This document shows positions 1 to 5,797 of a DNA stretch of 10,100 nt, one piece after another. Each line of letters begins with the position of its first letter. The first letter of the stretch is position 1. A program made the translations under genes and the position numbers. Origin of the DNA: Desulfobacterales bacterium (lineage in GTDB: Bacteria > Desulfobacterota > Desulfobacteria > Desulfobacterales > Desulfosalsimonadaceae); contig JAGYOT010000030.1 of assembly GCA_018399455.1 (NCBI GenBank), positions 1-10,100 of the forward strand. The letters are read 5' to 3'. The notes under the pieces were generated by a model. That model was given only the letters and a program-made list of their open reading frames with translations, had not been told where the DNA came from and made no database searches.

Positions 1-1
1 C

Positions 2-397
2 CCCAAAATCAAAGTTGGGATGAGTGAGATCAAAATCGGTCTGCCTCTGCTTTTTGCCCAGGATGAGGTTATGCGGTTTGGCCTTGACAGCAACCTTAAG
101 TTTCGGGATGTCATGTTTTCCGGCCAAATGATGGATGTTTACAAAGCCCGGGAGATGGCTCTGGTCGATGAGCTTGTGGATTCAGCGGATTTGCTGGAAC
201 GGGCCAAGGCACTTGTATCTCTTTGTATTGATACTCCCAACCGTCCTTTTATCCGTATGAAAGAACTTTTGCGAATGGATACGGCCCGGCGGATTCAACG
301 GAAACTGAGGGAAGAAAACTGGCGTGGTGAGCTTCAGAATTTTTTCAGGCAGGAGGTTCGCCAGACCCTCGAGTTTGTTCAGGCGAGCATGAAGTAA
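2..397 (+). CDS. Enoyl-CoA hydratase/isomerase (crotonase) family protein, 3' part
   Basis: The reading frame is open from the first complete codon of the window, so the true start and the N-terminal half lie upstream. About 131 C-terminal residues are present. The segment reading MSEIKIGLPLLF near the left edge resembles the crotonase stretch usually written as 'NEVKIGLP', which follows the second oxyanion-hole region. Further on, KAREMALVDELVDSADLLERAKAL matches the family pattern 'A...GLVDEVV....L...A..LA'. Crotonases bind acyl-CoA and catalyse hydration, isomerisation or related reactions, but the catalytic glutamates are outside the window, so the substrate cannot be told. The C-terminus is rich in Arg, Lys and Glu and looks helical, as in the trimerisation region of the family. 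The stop at 395-397 lies 3 bp before the radical SAM gene, suggesting co-transcription. The family call is fairly firm; the reaction is unknown. Confidence 0.78.
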   Translation, partial: PKIKVGMSEIKIGLPLLFAQDEVMRFGLDSNLKFRDVMFSGQMMDVYKAREMALVDELVDSADLLERAKALVSLCIDTPNRPFIRMKELLRMDTARRIQRKLREENWRGELQNFFRQEVRQTLEFVQASMK

Positions 398-400
398 ACA

Positions 401-2935
401 ATGGGTTTCCGTGAGTTTGATGATATTCGGGCCCGGGTCGTCGGGCCCAGCCGGTATCTGGGATCTGAAGTCAATGCTGTCAAAAAGCCACGGGACGCCG
501 TTAAACTGCGGATTGCGCTGGCCTTTCCTGATCTCTATGACATCGGCACCTCTCATTTTGGTCTTCAGATCCTTTACCATATCTTAAACCAGGACCCGGA
601 CATTATAGCTGAACGGGTTTTTGCACCTGCTCTGGATATGTCCGCTGCCCTGCGGCGTGAAGGACGCCTTCTTTTTTCCCTGGAAACTCAAAGCCCGGTC
701 CGTCAATTCGATATTATCGGGTTTTCGTTGCTCTATGAGCTCAATTACACCAATGTCCTTGCCATGCTGGATCTGGGGGGAATACCCTTCAGGTCCGGCG
801 AACGTGACGATGCCTGTCCCCTGATTATCGCCGGAGGCCCCTGCACCTGTAACCCTGAACCTATGGCGGAATTTTTTGATGCCATGGTCGTCGGCGACGG
901 GGAATCTGTTATTGTGGAGATGGCCAGGGCCTGGATAAACTGGCGCCAAGGCAGCGACAAACGAAAGTCTGCCCTGTTGGAAGCCTGGGCCGCTGTCGAA
1001 GGCGTCTATATCCCTTCTTTTTTTGAACCCTGTTGGGATGGGAACGGCTTCATGGATTTGGTTCCCAAGGTTTCCTGGTACAATTCGGTGACCCGGTCTG
1101 TTGTCCCTGATCTGGATCAGGCCCTTTTTCCGGGAAAACCCATTGTGCCGTTTGGGCGGCCCATTCATGACCGCCTTCGGATTGAGGTGGCCCGAGGCTG
1201 CAGCCGAGGTTGTCGTTTCTGTCAGGCCGGCATGATTTATCGGCCGGTCAGGGAACGCTCGCTTGAGGCCCTGAAGCAGTTGACCTCTCAGGCTTTGGCT
1301 GCTACCGGTTATGATGACGTCTCCCTGCTTTCACTCAGCACTGGGGACTACAGTTGTTTAACTTCCCTTATGCAGGAGTTGCTTTTTTCCCATCGTTCGG
1401 ACCCGGTTGCCGTGTCGCTTCCTTCCTTCCGTGCCGGCACTTTGAGCCAGGAGATGATGGCGCTCGTCCGGAAAGTTCGCAAAACCGGTTTTACCATTGC
1501 TCCCGAAGCCGGCAGCGAACGGCTTCGCCGGGTCATCAACAAGAACATTACGGAAACTGAAATTCTGGATACGGTGGGTCACGCTTTTTCGCTGGGGTGG
1601 CGGGTGATAAAGCTCTATTTTATGATCGGCCTGCCGACTGAGACGGAGGCGGATATTGATGCCATTGTGGAGCTGGTCAAGAAAATTCGCAGAAAAAGAG
1701 GGCTGGCCGGCAAAAATGCCAAAATCAACGTAAGCGTTGCGACTTTTATCCCCAAGCCACATACTCCTTTTCAATGGCAGGCCCAGATGCCCCTTTCAAA
1801 AGCATCCGCGACTATTGCAGGCCTTCACCGGAGGCTTAAGATGCCCGGGGTCCAATTCAAGTGGCAAAGGGCGGAAGTCAGCCAGATTGAAGGGCTTTGG
1901 GCCCGTGGTGACCGCCGGTTGGCAGCTCTTTTGGAGACTGCCTATCGAAAGGGGTGTCAGTTTGACGGATGGTCGGATTCTTTTGATCATGACACGTGGC
2001 TTGCGGCCTGCCGTGAGAGCGGGATTGATACTGATTTTTTTATTTATCGTCCAAGGGCTTTTAGCGAACCATTGCCATGGGACCATATCGACTGTCGGAT
2101 ACACAAATCCTTTCTTTGGCGGGAGCTGGAAAATTCTTTTGACGAAGTGTTTACGCCGGATTGTCGGTTTGGCACGTGCAGCGGATGTGGGGCCTGTGAT
2201 TTTTCATCCGTTCGGCCGCGACTGGCGACAGAAAAAACCTGTTTTGAAGATCGGCCCGTGGATTTTGATAATGGCGGGATAGAATCGGACGTTGAAATTC
2301 GCCTCCGAATGCGATATGCAAAGCTTGGATCGGCTAAATATTTCGGCCAATTGGAATTGGTCCAGATCTTTATTCGGGCACTTCGGCGGAGCGGGATAAA
2401 AATGAGGTACAGCCGGGGCTTTCATCCTAAACCTAAAATTTCTTTTCACGAAGCGTTGCCCGTGGGAATTGAAAGCCGGCAGGAGGAGTTCTATCTCAAC
2501 GTGGAGACGGCCCCGGACTGCGACGGGGTTGTTCTTTCAATCAATCGCCAACTGCCGGAGGGATTGAGTCTGCTGGACTGCTGCCGTGTTCCAATGAAAA
2601 CCGGGCCCGGGGCTGAGCTGGATCATTATTACCATATTTACCGCACAGACGGTGATTTTGATGACAGCGCATTGAATCGGTTTTTTGCCGCCGAATCATG
2701 GATAATCCAGCGTCGGAGTCGGACGCATCAGGTCTTTGAGATGGATTTAAAAGCAGTGGTTTCCGATATTCGCAGCTTATCTCCGGGGCACCTTTTTGTG
2801 CATCTTGTCCCGGCCGCGGGCAGGCGACTTCGGCCGGGGGAGACGGTTCAGTCCATTTTTGGTTTGCCTTCGGACGCGGTGAGGTGCTTGAGGATTGTTA
2901 AAGTTCCCGCAGAGAATGCCGGTTTGGTGCATTAA
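401..2935 (+). CDS. TIGR03960-type B12-binding/radical SAM protein fused to a DUF2344 domain
   Basis: This is an 844-residue fusion protein. Residues about 30-180 resemble the cobalamin-binding-like region of the family (DLYDIGTSHFGLQILY; later IIAGGPC and VVGDGE). The radical SAM core follows, with the 4Fe-4S motif C267-x3-C271-x2-C274 (CSRGCRFC). Later elements include IAPEAGSERLR and MIGLPTE. A second cysteine group, C588-x4-C593-x2-C596-x2-C599, could bind a metal or another cluster. Residues from about 634 to the end match DUF2344 (MRYAKLGSAKYFG, then YSRGFHPKPKISF). The architecture is that of the uncharacterised family I know as TIGR03960 plus TIGR03936; in some bacteria the two parts are separate genes. 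Members commonly lie next to RNase E/G, as here, so a role in RNA or ribosome maturation has been suspected; that is inference. The ATG at 401 lacks a strong Shine-Dalgarno sequence and lies 3 bp after the upstream stop, so translation is probably coupled. The substrate is unknown. Confidence 0.93.
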   Translation: MGFREFDDIRARVVGPSRYLGSEVNAVKKPRDAVKLRIALAFPDLYDIGTSHFGLQILYHILNQDPDIIAERVFAPALDMSAALRREGRLLFSLETQSPVRQFDIIGFSLLYELNYTNVLAMLDLGGIPFRSGERDDACPLIIAGGPCTCNPEPMAEFFDAMVVGDGESVIVEMARAWINWRQGSDKRKSALLEAWAAVEGVYIPSFFEPCWDGNGFMDLVPKVSWYNSVTRSVVPDLDQALFPGKPIVPFGRPIHDRLRIEVARGCSRGCRFCQAGMIYRPVRERSLEALKQLTSQALAATGYDDVSLLSLSTGDYSCLTSLMQELLFSHRSDPVAVSLPSFRAGTLSQEMMALVRKVRKTGFTIAPEAGSERLRRVINKNITETEILDTVGHAFSLGWRVIKLYFMIGLPTETEADIDAIVELVKKIRRKRGLAGKNAKINVSVATFIPKPHTPFQWQAQMPLSKASATIAGLHRRLKMPGVQFKWQRAEVSQIEGLWARGDRRLAALLETAYRKGCQFDGWSDSFDHDTWLAACRESGIDTDFFIYRPRAFSEPLPWDHIDCRIHKSFLWRELENSFDEVFTPDCRFGTCSGCGACDFSSVRPRLATEKTCFEDRPVDFDNGGIESDVEIRLRMRYAKLGSAKYFGQLELVQIFIRALRRSGIKMRYSRGFHPKPKISFHEALPVGIESRQEEFYLNVETAPDCDGVVLSINRQLPEGLSLLDCCRVPMKTGPGAELDHYYHIYRTDGDFDDSALNRFFAAESWIIQRRSRTHQVFEMDLKAVVSDIRSLSPGHLFVHLVPAAGRRLRPGETVQSIFGLPSDAVRCLRIVKVPAENAGLVH

Positions 2936-2946
2936 TCGGTTATGGA

Positions 2947-2976
2947 AAGACCTGAGCGCTCTTTGCCTGAGGTCTT
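2947..2976 (+). other. Hairpin between the radical SAM and RNase G genes
   Basis: The arms AAGACCTGAG (2947-2956) and CTGAGGTCTT (2967-2976) pair over 10 bp with one G-G mismatch and leave a 10-base loop. No T run follows, so it is not a standard intrinsic terminator. It lies 33 bp before the RNase G ATG at 3010, in what would be the untranslated leader or intergenic part of a shared transcript. It could be a processing or mRNA stability element, possibly cut by RNase G itself as the E. coli rne leader is by RNase E. That role is inference only. Confidence 0.4.
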
Positions 2977-3009
2977 GGTGTTAATCTGTATGGGCCTCCG
3001 GGCTAAACG

Positions 3010-4584
3010 ATGAGGGCTGACTTATCCGAGATGGAAAAAGAAATTGTTATCAATTCGATCGGGCCTGAAACACGCGTCGCTTTGTTGGAAGACGGGGCCA
3101 TTGTCGAGCTTTTTGTTGAAAGAAGCGATGAAAACAATATCGCCGGAAATGTTTACAAAGGCCGGGTTCAGCGGGTATTGCCGGGGATGCAGGCTGCATT
3201 TGTTGATATCGGGTTGCAGCAGGCAGCCTTTATCTATGTCGATGATATTATTGACGGGAAGGAAGTGCCTGCAGCCGAATGGACGGTTTCCTCTGAAGCA
3301 GAGCTTGACTCCTTAAACGGGGCTGCGACCGGGGATGCGCTGTTTGGAGCCTCTCCTCCGGCGCAAAAGCCCCCTATTGAAGATATGATTGGGGAAGGCG
3401 ATGAAATTCTGGTTCAAATAGCCCGTTCTCCGATTGGGAGCAAGGGCGCGCGGCTGACTACGCTTATCTCTCTTCCGGGTCGTTTTCTGGTTTTGATGAC
3501 CACCGTTGATCATATCGGCATTTCCCGGCGCATAACCGATGAAGTCGAGCGAACCCGGCTAAAAAACATTGTTCAGTCTATGAGCCATAATGGATATGGC
3601 TTTATTGTCCGGACGGCCGCAGAAGGGGTTTCCGAGGAAAAGCTGGAGCAGGAAATGGAGTTCTTGACCAACCTTTGGGCCGATATCCAGGAGAATTACC
3701 GCCATACCAGGGCGCCCGCCGTTCTTCACGAGGAGCTCACCGTCACGCTGAGAAGTGTAAGGGATCTGCTGACCCATGAGGCCGACCGCGTGACTATTGA
3801 TTCCCCGAGCGTTTACAATTCGGTATTGACCTTCATCGATAAATTCATGCCTCGTCTCAGAAATGCGGTTTCACTTTATGCCGGACAGGAGCCGATCTTT
3901 GACGCCTATAATCTTGAGGGTGAAATCGCCCGTGCCCTGAAAAAGAAGGTCTGGTTGAAGTGCGGGGGCTATATTATTATTGAGATGACGGAGGCTTTGG
4001 TCGCTATCGATGTCAATACCGGCCGGTATGTGGGCAAACATAACTTTGAAGAGACTGTGCTCAAAACAAATCTCGAGGCCGTCAAAGAGATTGCCTATCA
4101 AATTCGTCTGAGAAACCTGGGCGGCATTATTATCATCGATTTTATTGACATGGAGCGCAAGTCAAGCCAGGACAAAGTTTTTAATGCACTGAAAGAAGCT
4201 TTCGGCAAAGATAAGGCCAAGACGAATGTTCTGCCTATATCTGATTTGGGTTTGGTTCAGATGACCCGTAAACGGATTGTCCAATCTTTGAACCGGATGC
4301 TTTGTGAACCTTGTTTTTACTGCGATGGTGAAGGCGTGCTGCTCTCCCGGCAGACAATCTGCAACAATATCTATCGTGAGGTGATTCGGCTCTCTCAGGA
4401 TATCGGCGGGAACCAAATCAGTCTGAGGGTTCATCCGGATATTGCGGATCTCCTGCTGGGCGAGGCCAGCAGTATTATCAGTTTACTGGAAAATACGCTA
4501 CAGCGGCAGGTGGTGATTTATCCCATGGAAAGTTATCATCTGGAGGAATACAATATTATTGAAATCCTCCAAAGTTACAAATGA
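3010..4584 (+). CDS. rng: Ribonuclease E/G family endoribonuclease (RNase G type)
   Basis: Cytoplasmic endoribonuclease that cuts single-stranded AU-rich RNA in rRNA maturation and mRNA decay. The product is 524 residues against 489 for E. coli RNase G, and it lacks the long degradosome scaffold of RNase E. An S1 RNA-binding domain spans about residues 38-145 (NVYKGRVQRVLPGMQAAFVDIG). It carries a low-complexity insertion near residues 85-120, which explains much of the extra length. The catalytic magnesium ligands appear as D334 (AIDVNTG) and D377 (IIIDFIDM), with the same 43-residue spacing as D303 and D346 of E. coli RNase E. The zinc-link cysteines are C435 and C438; an extra C432 lies three residues earlier. 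The ATG at 3031, giving MEKEIVINSIGPETRVALLEDG, matches the usual family N-terminus better than 3010. Neither start has a clear ribosome binding site, so the start is open. It is paired with the upstream radical SAM gene. Confidence 0.95.
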   Translation: MRADLSEMEKEIVINSIGPETRVALLEDGAIVELFVERSDENNIAGNVYKGRVQRVLPGMQAAFVDIGLQQAAFIYVDDIIDGKEVPAAEWTVSSEAELDSLNGAATGDALFGASPPAQKPPIEDMIGEGDEILVQIARSPIGSKGARLTTLISLPGRFLVLMTTVDHIGISRRITDEVERTRLKNIVQSMSHNGYGFIVRTAAEGVSEEKLEQEMEFLTNLWADIQENYRHTRAPAVLHEELTVTLRSVRDLLTHEADRVTIDSPSVYNSVLTFIDKFMPRLRNAVSLYAGQEPIFDAYNLEGEIARALKKKVWLKCGGYIIIEMTEALVAIDVNTGRYVGKHNFEETVLKTNLEAVKEIAYQIRLRNLGGIIIIDFIDMERKSSQDKVFNALKEAFGKDKAKTNVLPISDLGLVQMTRKRIVQSLNRMLCEPCFYCDGEGVLLSRQTICNNIYREVIRLSQDIGGNQISLRVHPDIADLLLGEASSIISLLENTLQRQVVIYPMESYHLEEYNIIEILQSYK

Positions 4585-4616
4585 ACCAGCAAAATCTGAC
4601 GTGGCACATTTAGTTC

Positions 4617-4660
4617 TTGACAAATTTATTTAAATTATGATTTTTTTAATAATTTATGTT
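4617..4660 (+). promoter_or_regulatory. Probable promoter region upstream of rpmH
   Basis: A perfect -35 hexamer TTGACA lies at 4617-4622 in a strongly AT-rich stretch of the 121-bp gap between RNase G and rpmH. No -10 box is well placed: TATGAT at 4636-4641 is only 13 bp away, and the hexamers at 16-18 bp spacing are T-rich and poor matches. The gap, the AT richness and the switch from RNase genes to a ribosomal protein gene all fit a new transcription start here, but the exact promoter is unresolved. No clear terminator for the RNase G gene is seen before it. Confidence 0.4.
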
Positions 4661-4705
4661 CCACGCAGAGTTTCTGCTAATACCGGGTAAAGGAAGCAAT
4701 TAAAA

Positions 4706-4840
4706 ATGAAACGAACATATCAGCCCAGCCGACTGCGACGGGCAAGAAGACATGGTTTTTTAAGGCGGATGGCCACGAAACAGGGACGCCGGGTTCTAAA
4801 CCGGCGGCGGGCCAAGGGAAGAAAACGGTTGATCGCATAA
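4706..4840 (+). CDS. rpmH: 50S ribosomal protein L34
   Basis: A 44-codon gene, short enough for a length filter to miss. The translation begins [19 protein letters not shown] and ends KGRKRLIA. It has the almost invariant L34 start KRTYQPS, the motif HGF.RRM.T..GR.VL..RR.KGR, and about 40% Arg plus Lys. L34 binds 23S rRNA in the large ribosomal subunit. The length is typical (44-46 residues). A ribosome binding sequence AAGGAAG (4690-4696) lies about 9 bases before the ATG. It heads the conserved cluster rpmH-rnpA-yidD-yidC-jag-mnmE. In many bacteria dnaA lies upstream of rpmH, but here the upstream gene is RNase G and no dnaA or DnaA box cluster is in view. Confidence 0.98.
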   Translation: MKRTYQPSRLRRARRHGFLRRMATKQGRRVLNRRRAKGRKRLIA

Positions 4841-4872
4841 AACCGGGATCCGGGATACGAGTGCCTTTTTTG

Positions 4873-4881
4873 TGTTATAAT
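4873..4881 (+). promoter_or_regulatory. Extended -10 promoter element upstream of rnpA
   Basis: The sequence TGTTATAAT is a perfect TGn plus TATAAT extended -10 element, in the 73-bp gap between rpmH and rnpA. No -35 box with good spacing is seen (4853-4858 reads GGATAC), which is acceptable for extended -10 promoters. Transcription would start near 4888, leaving a leader of only about 14-26 bases before the candidate rnpA starts. The match could be chance, and rnpA is probably also read from the rpmH promoter. Confidence 0.45.
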
Positions 4882-4913
4882 ACTATGAAGCCGACGATTG
4901 TTTGGACGCAGGT

Positions 4914-5270
4914 GTGAGAAAAGGCAGGTCCGAAAGTTTCAGCCCTGCATATCGTTTGTTGAAGCGGCGCGAGTTTTTGTCGCTCTCCAGGCAAGGCCGC
5001 AGAATTCAGGATTCAAGCTTTGTCGTTGTTTTCCAAAACGGGCAAAGCGGCCATTCGCGGCTTGGCGTGACGGTATCAAAACGCGTGGGAAACGCCGTGA
5101 CCCGGAACCGGTTAAAGCGTTTAATTCGTGAGTTTTTTAGGAAAAACAGGCAGAGCCTGGAACAAAACTGGGACATTAATGTCATCGCCAAGCCCGTTGC
5201 TGCCAGGCTGGCTTCCCATGAGGTGGATGCCGCATTGAATCGACTTTTCTCTAAGTTTAAGGCGGGGTAG
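4914..5270 (+). CDS. rnpA: Ribonuclease P protein component
   Basis: Basic protein subunit of RNase P. It partners the catalytic RNA (rnpB, not in this window) in removing the 5' leader of precursor tRNAs. About 118 residues from this start, a usual length. Near the N-terminus [17 protein letters not shown] matches the family (substrate-leader binding region), and [21 protein letters not shown] contains the signature RNR motif. No ATG is available. GTG at 4914 is chosen because it leaves a normal stretch before the conserved core, with a weak GGA ribosome binding sequence about 7 bases upstream. TTG at 4902 would add MDAG and cannot be excluded. The gene follows rpmH, as in nearly all bacteria, and is followed by yidD after 17 bp or less. 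A perfect extended -10 element sits upstream. Confidence 0.93.
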   Translation: MRKGRSESFSPAYRLLKRREFLSLSRQGRRIQDSSFVVVFQNGQSGHSRLGVTVSKRVGNAVTRNRLKRLIREFFRKNRQSLEQNWDINVIAKPVAARLASHEVDAALNRLFSKFKAG

Positions 5271-5287
5271 CCATTAGAAGTATTATT

Positions 5288-5482
5288 TTGCTCATCATTA
5301 AATTTTATCAGGTCATAATATCGCCTTTTATGGGGGCGACATGCCGCTTTTACCCCACATGCTCGCAATACGCCTATGAAGCAGTTAGTCGCCACGGCTG
5401 TATTAAAGGCTCTTTGCTGGCTGTTAAGCGGATTCTGAAATGTCATCCATTTCATCCAGGCGGGTTTGATCCTGTCCCTTGA
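5288..5482 (+). CDS. yidD: Membrane protein insertion efficiency factor YidD
   Basis: Small membrane-associated protein thought to help YidC insert membrane proteins. The 64-residue product carries the family core: an N-terminal amphipathic stretch ([15 protein letters not shown]), then [15 protein letters not shown] with its two conserved cysteines. A third cysteine is in RHGC, and the end is [14 protein letters not shown], the classic 'C.P....G.DPVP' terminus. No ATG is available. TTG at 5288 has a weak AGAAG about 7 bases upstream. The frame stays open to the left, giving IRSII before the TTG, which resembles the usual family N-terminus. An ATT codon at 5273 is 5 bases after GGCGGGG, so a rare ATT start five codons earlier is possible. 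The gene sits between rnpA and yidC as in most bacteria, but is separated from yidC by an unusually long gap. Confidence 0.92.
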   Translation: MLIIKFYQVIISPFMGATCRFYPTCSQYAYEAVSRHGCIKGSLLAVKRILKCHPFHPGGFDPVP

Positions 5483-5725
5483 TCCAATCGGTGTCCGGTC
5501 TTTTCAGTGTAAATCTCGGATTTTTTGGCTGCCTATGTATTTTTGATTTATGGCATCACGGGGGTTCAAACGTTGATTGAGCTTTTGCCTTTCATGATCC
5601 GGGCGCTTGGCTGAAATCCGTCTGTTACGGGGTCGTTGCCTGTTATTGTGCGCTTTCCTTTAATTCTGAATATTCGTGTTTGAGAAGGCCCTTATTTTTG
5701 TCTCCGTCTATGGCCTGATATTAAA
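5483..5725. other. Gene-poor intergenic stretch between yidD and yidC
   Basis: The full yidD-yidC gap is 315 bp, much longer than the other spacers in this cluster. I see no gene with good support. One frame is open from after the stop at 5510-5512 to 5614 and codes for a hydrophobic peptide (IYGITGVQTLIELLPFMIRALG). A second frame is open from 5581 to the stop at about 5728 (WLKSVCYGVVACYCALSFN). Joined by a frameshift these could be the remains of a small membrane protein gene, but neither half matches a family I know. No convincing promoter or ribosome binding site precedes either. Confidence 0.35.
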
Positions 5726-5765
5726 TAGTGCCTGAACGAAAAAGACGGTTTTCGTTCAGGCACTA
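5726..5765. repeat. Perfect 17-bp inverted repeat upstream of yidC
   Basis: The left arm TAGTGCCTGAACGAAAA (5726-5742) and right arm TTTTCGTTCAGGCACTA (5749-5765) are exact reverse complements around a 6-base loop (AGACGG). The structure ends 32 bp before the yidC ATG. A T6 run occurs at 5772-5777, but 6 bases after the stem, and the AT-rich part of the stem is at the loop rather than the base. It is therefore not a textbook intrinsic terminator, though it could still stop or stabilise transcripts. The perfect symmetry and gene-poor position also fit a dispersed palindromic element (REP or MITE-like) or a protein binding site. No second copy is in this window. Confidence 0.75.
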
Positions 5766-5797
5766 AATAGGTTTTTTCCTAGTGGCAGGAGTGTGTT

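Noticed and set aside
584..1168. Long - strand open frame (194 codons) opposite the radical SAM gene
   Set aside because: It lies wholly within a gene with clear family motifs, and its translation shows no recognisable domain; it is a shadow frame.
4602..4622. TGGCAC followed by TTGAC, resembling a sigma-54 promoter
   Set aside because: The spacing between the GG and the second element does not fit the -24/-12 rule, and no GC occurs at the required distance. A sigma-70 -35 box explains TTGACA better.
4657..4672. TGTTCCACG, half of a parS-like site upstream of rpmH
   Set aside because: Only the left half matches; the right half (CAGAGTT) has no parS symmetry.
4585..4705. AT-rich gap before rpmH as a possible replication origin
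   Set aside because: There is no cluster of DnaA boxes (TTATNCACA) and no repeated 13-mers, and dnaA is not adjacent. A promoter region is the simpler reading.
5743..5780. Palindrome plus T6 run as an intrinsic terminator
   Set aside because: The T run starts 6 bases after the stem and the base of the stem is not GC-rich, so a standard rho-independent terminator is not supported, although some termination cannot be excluded.
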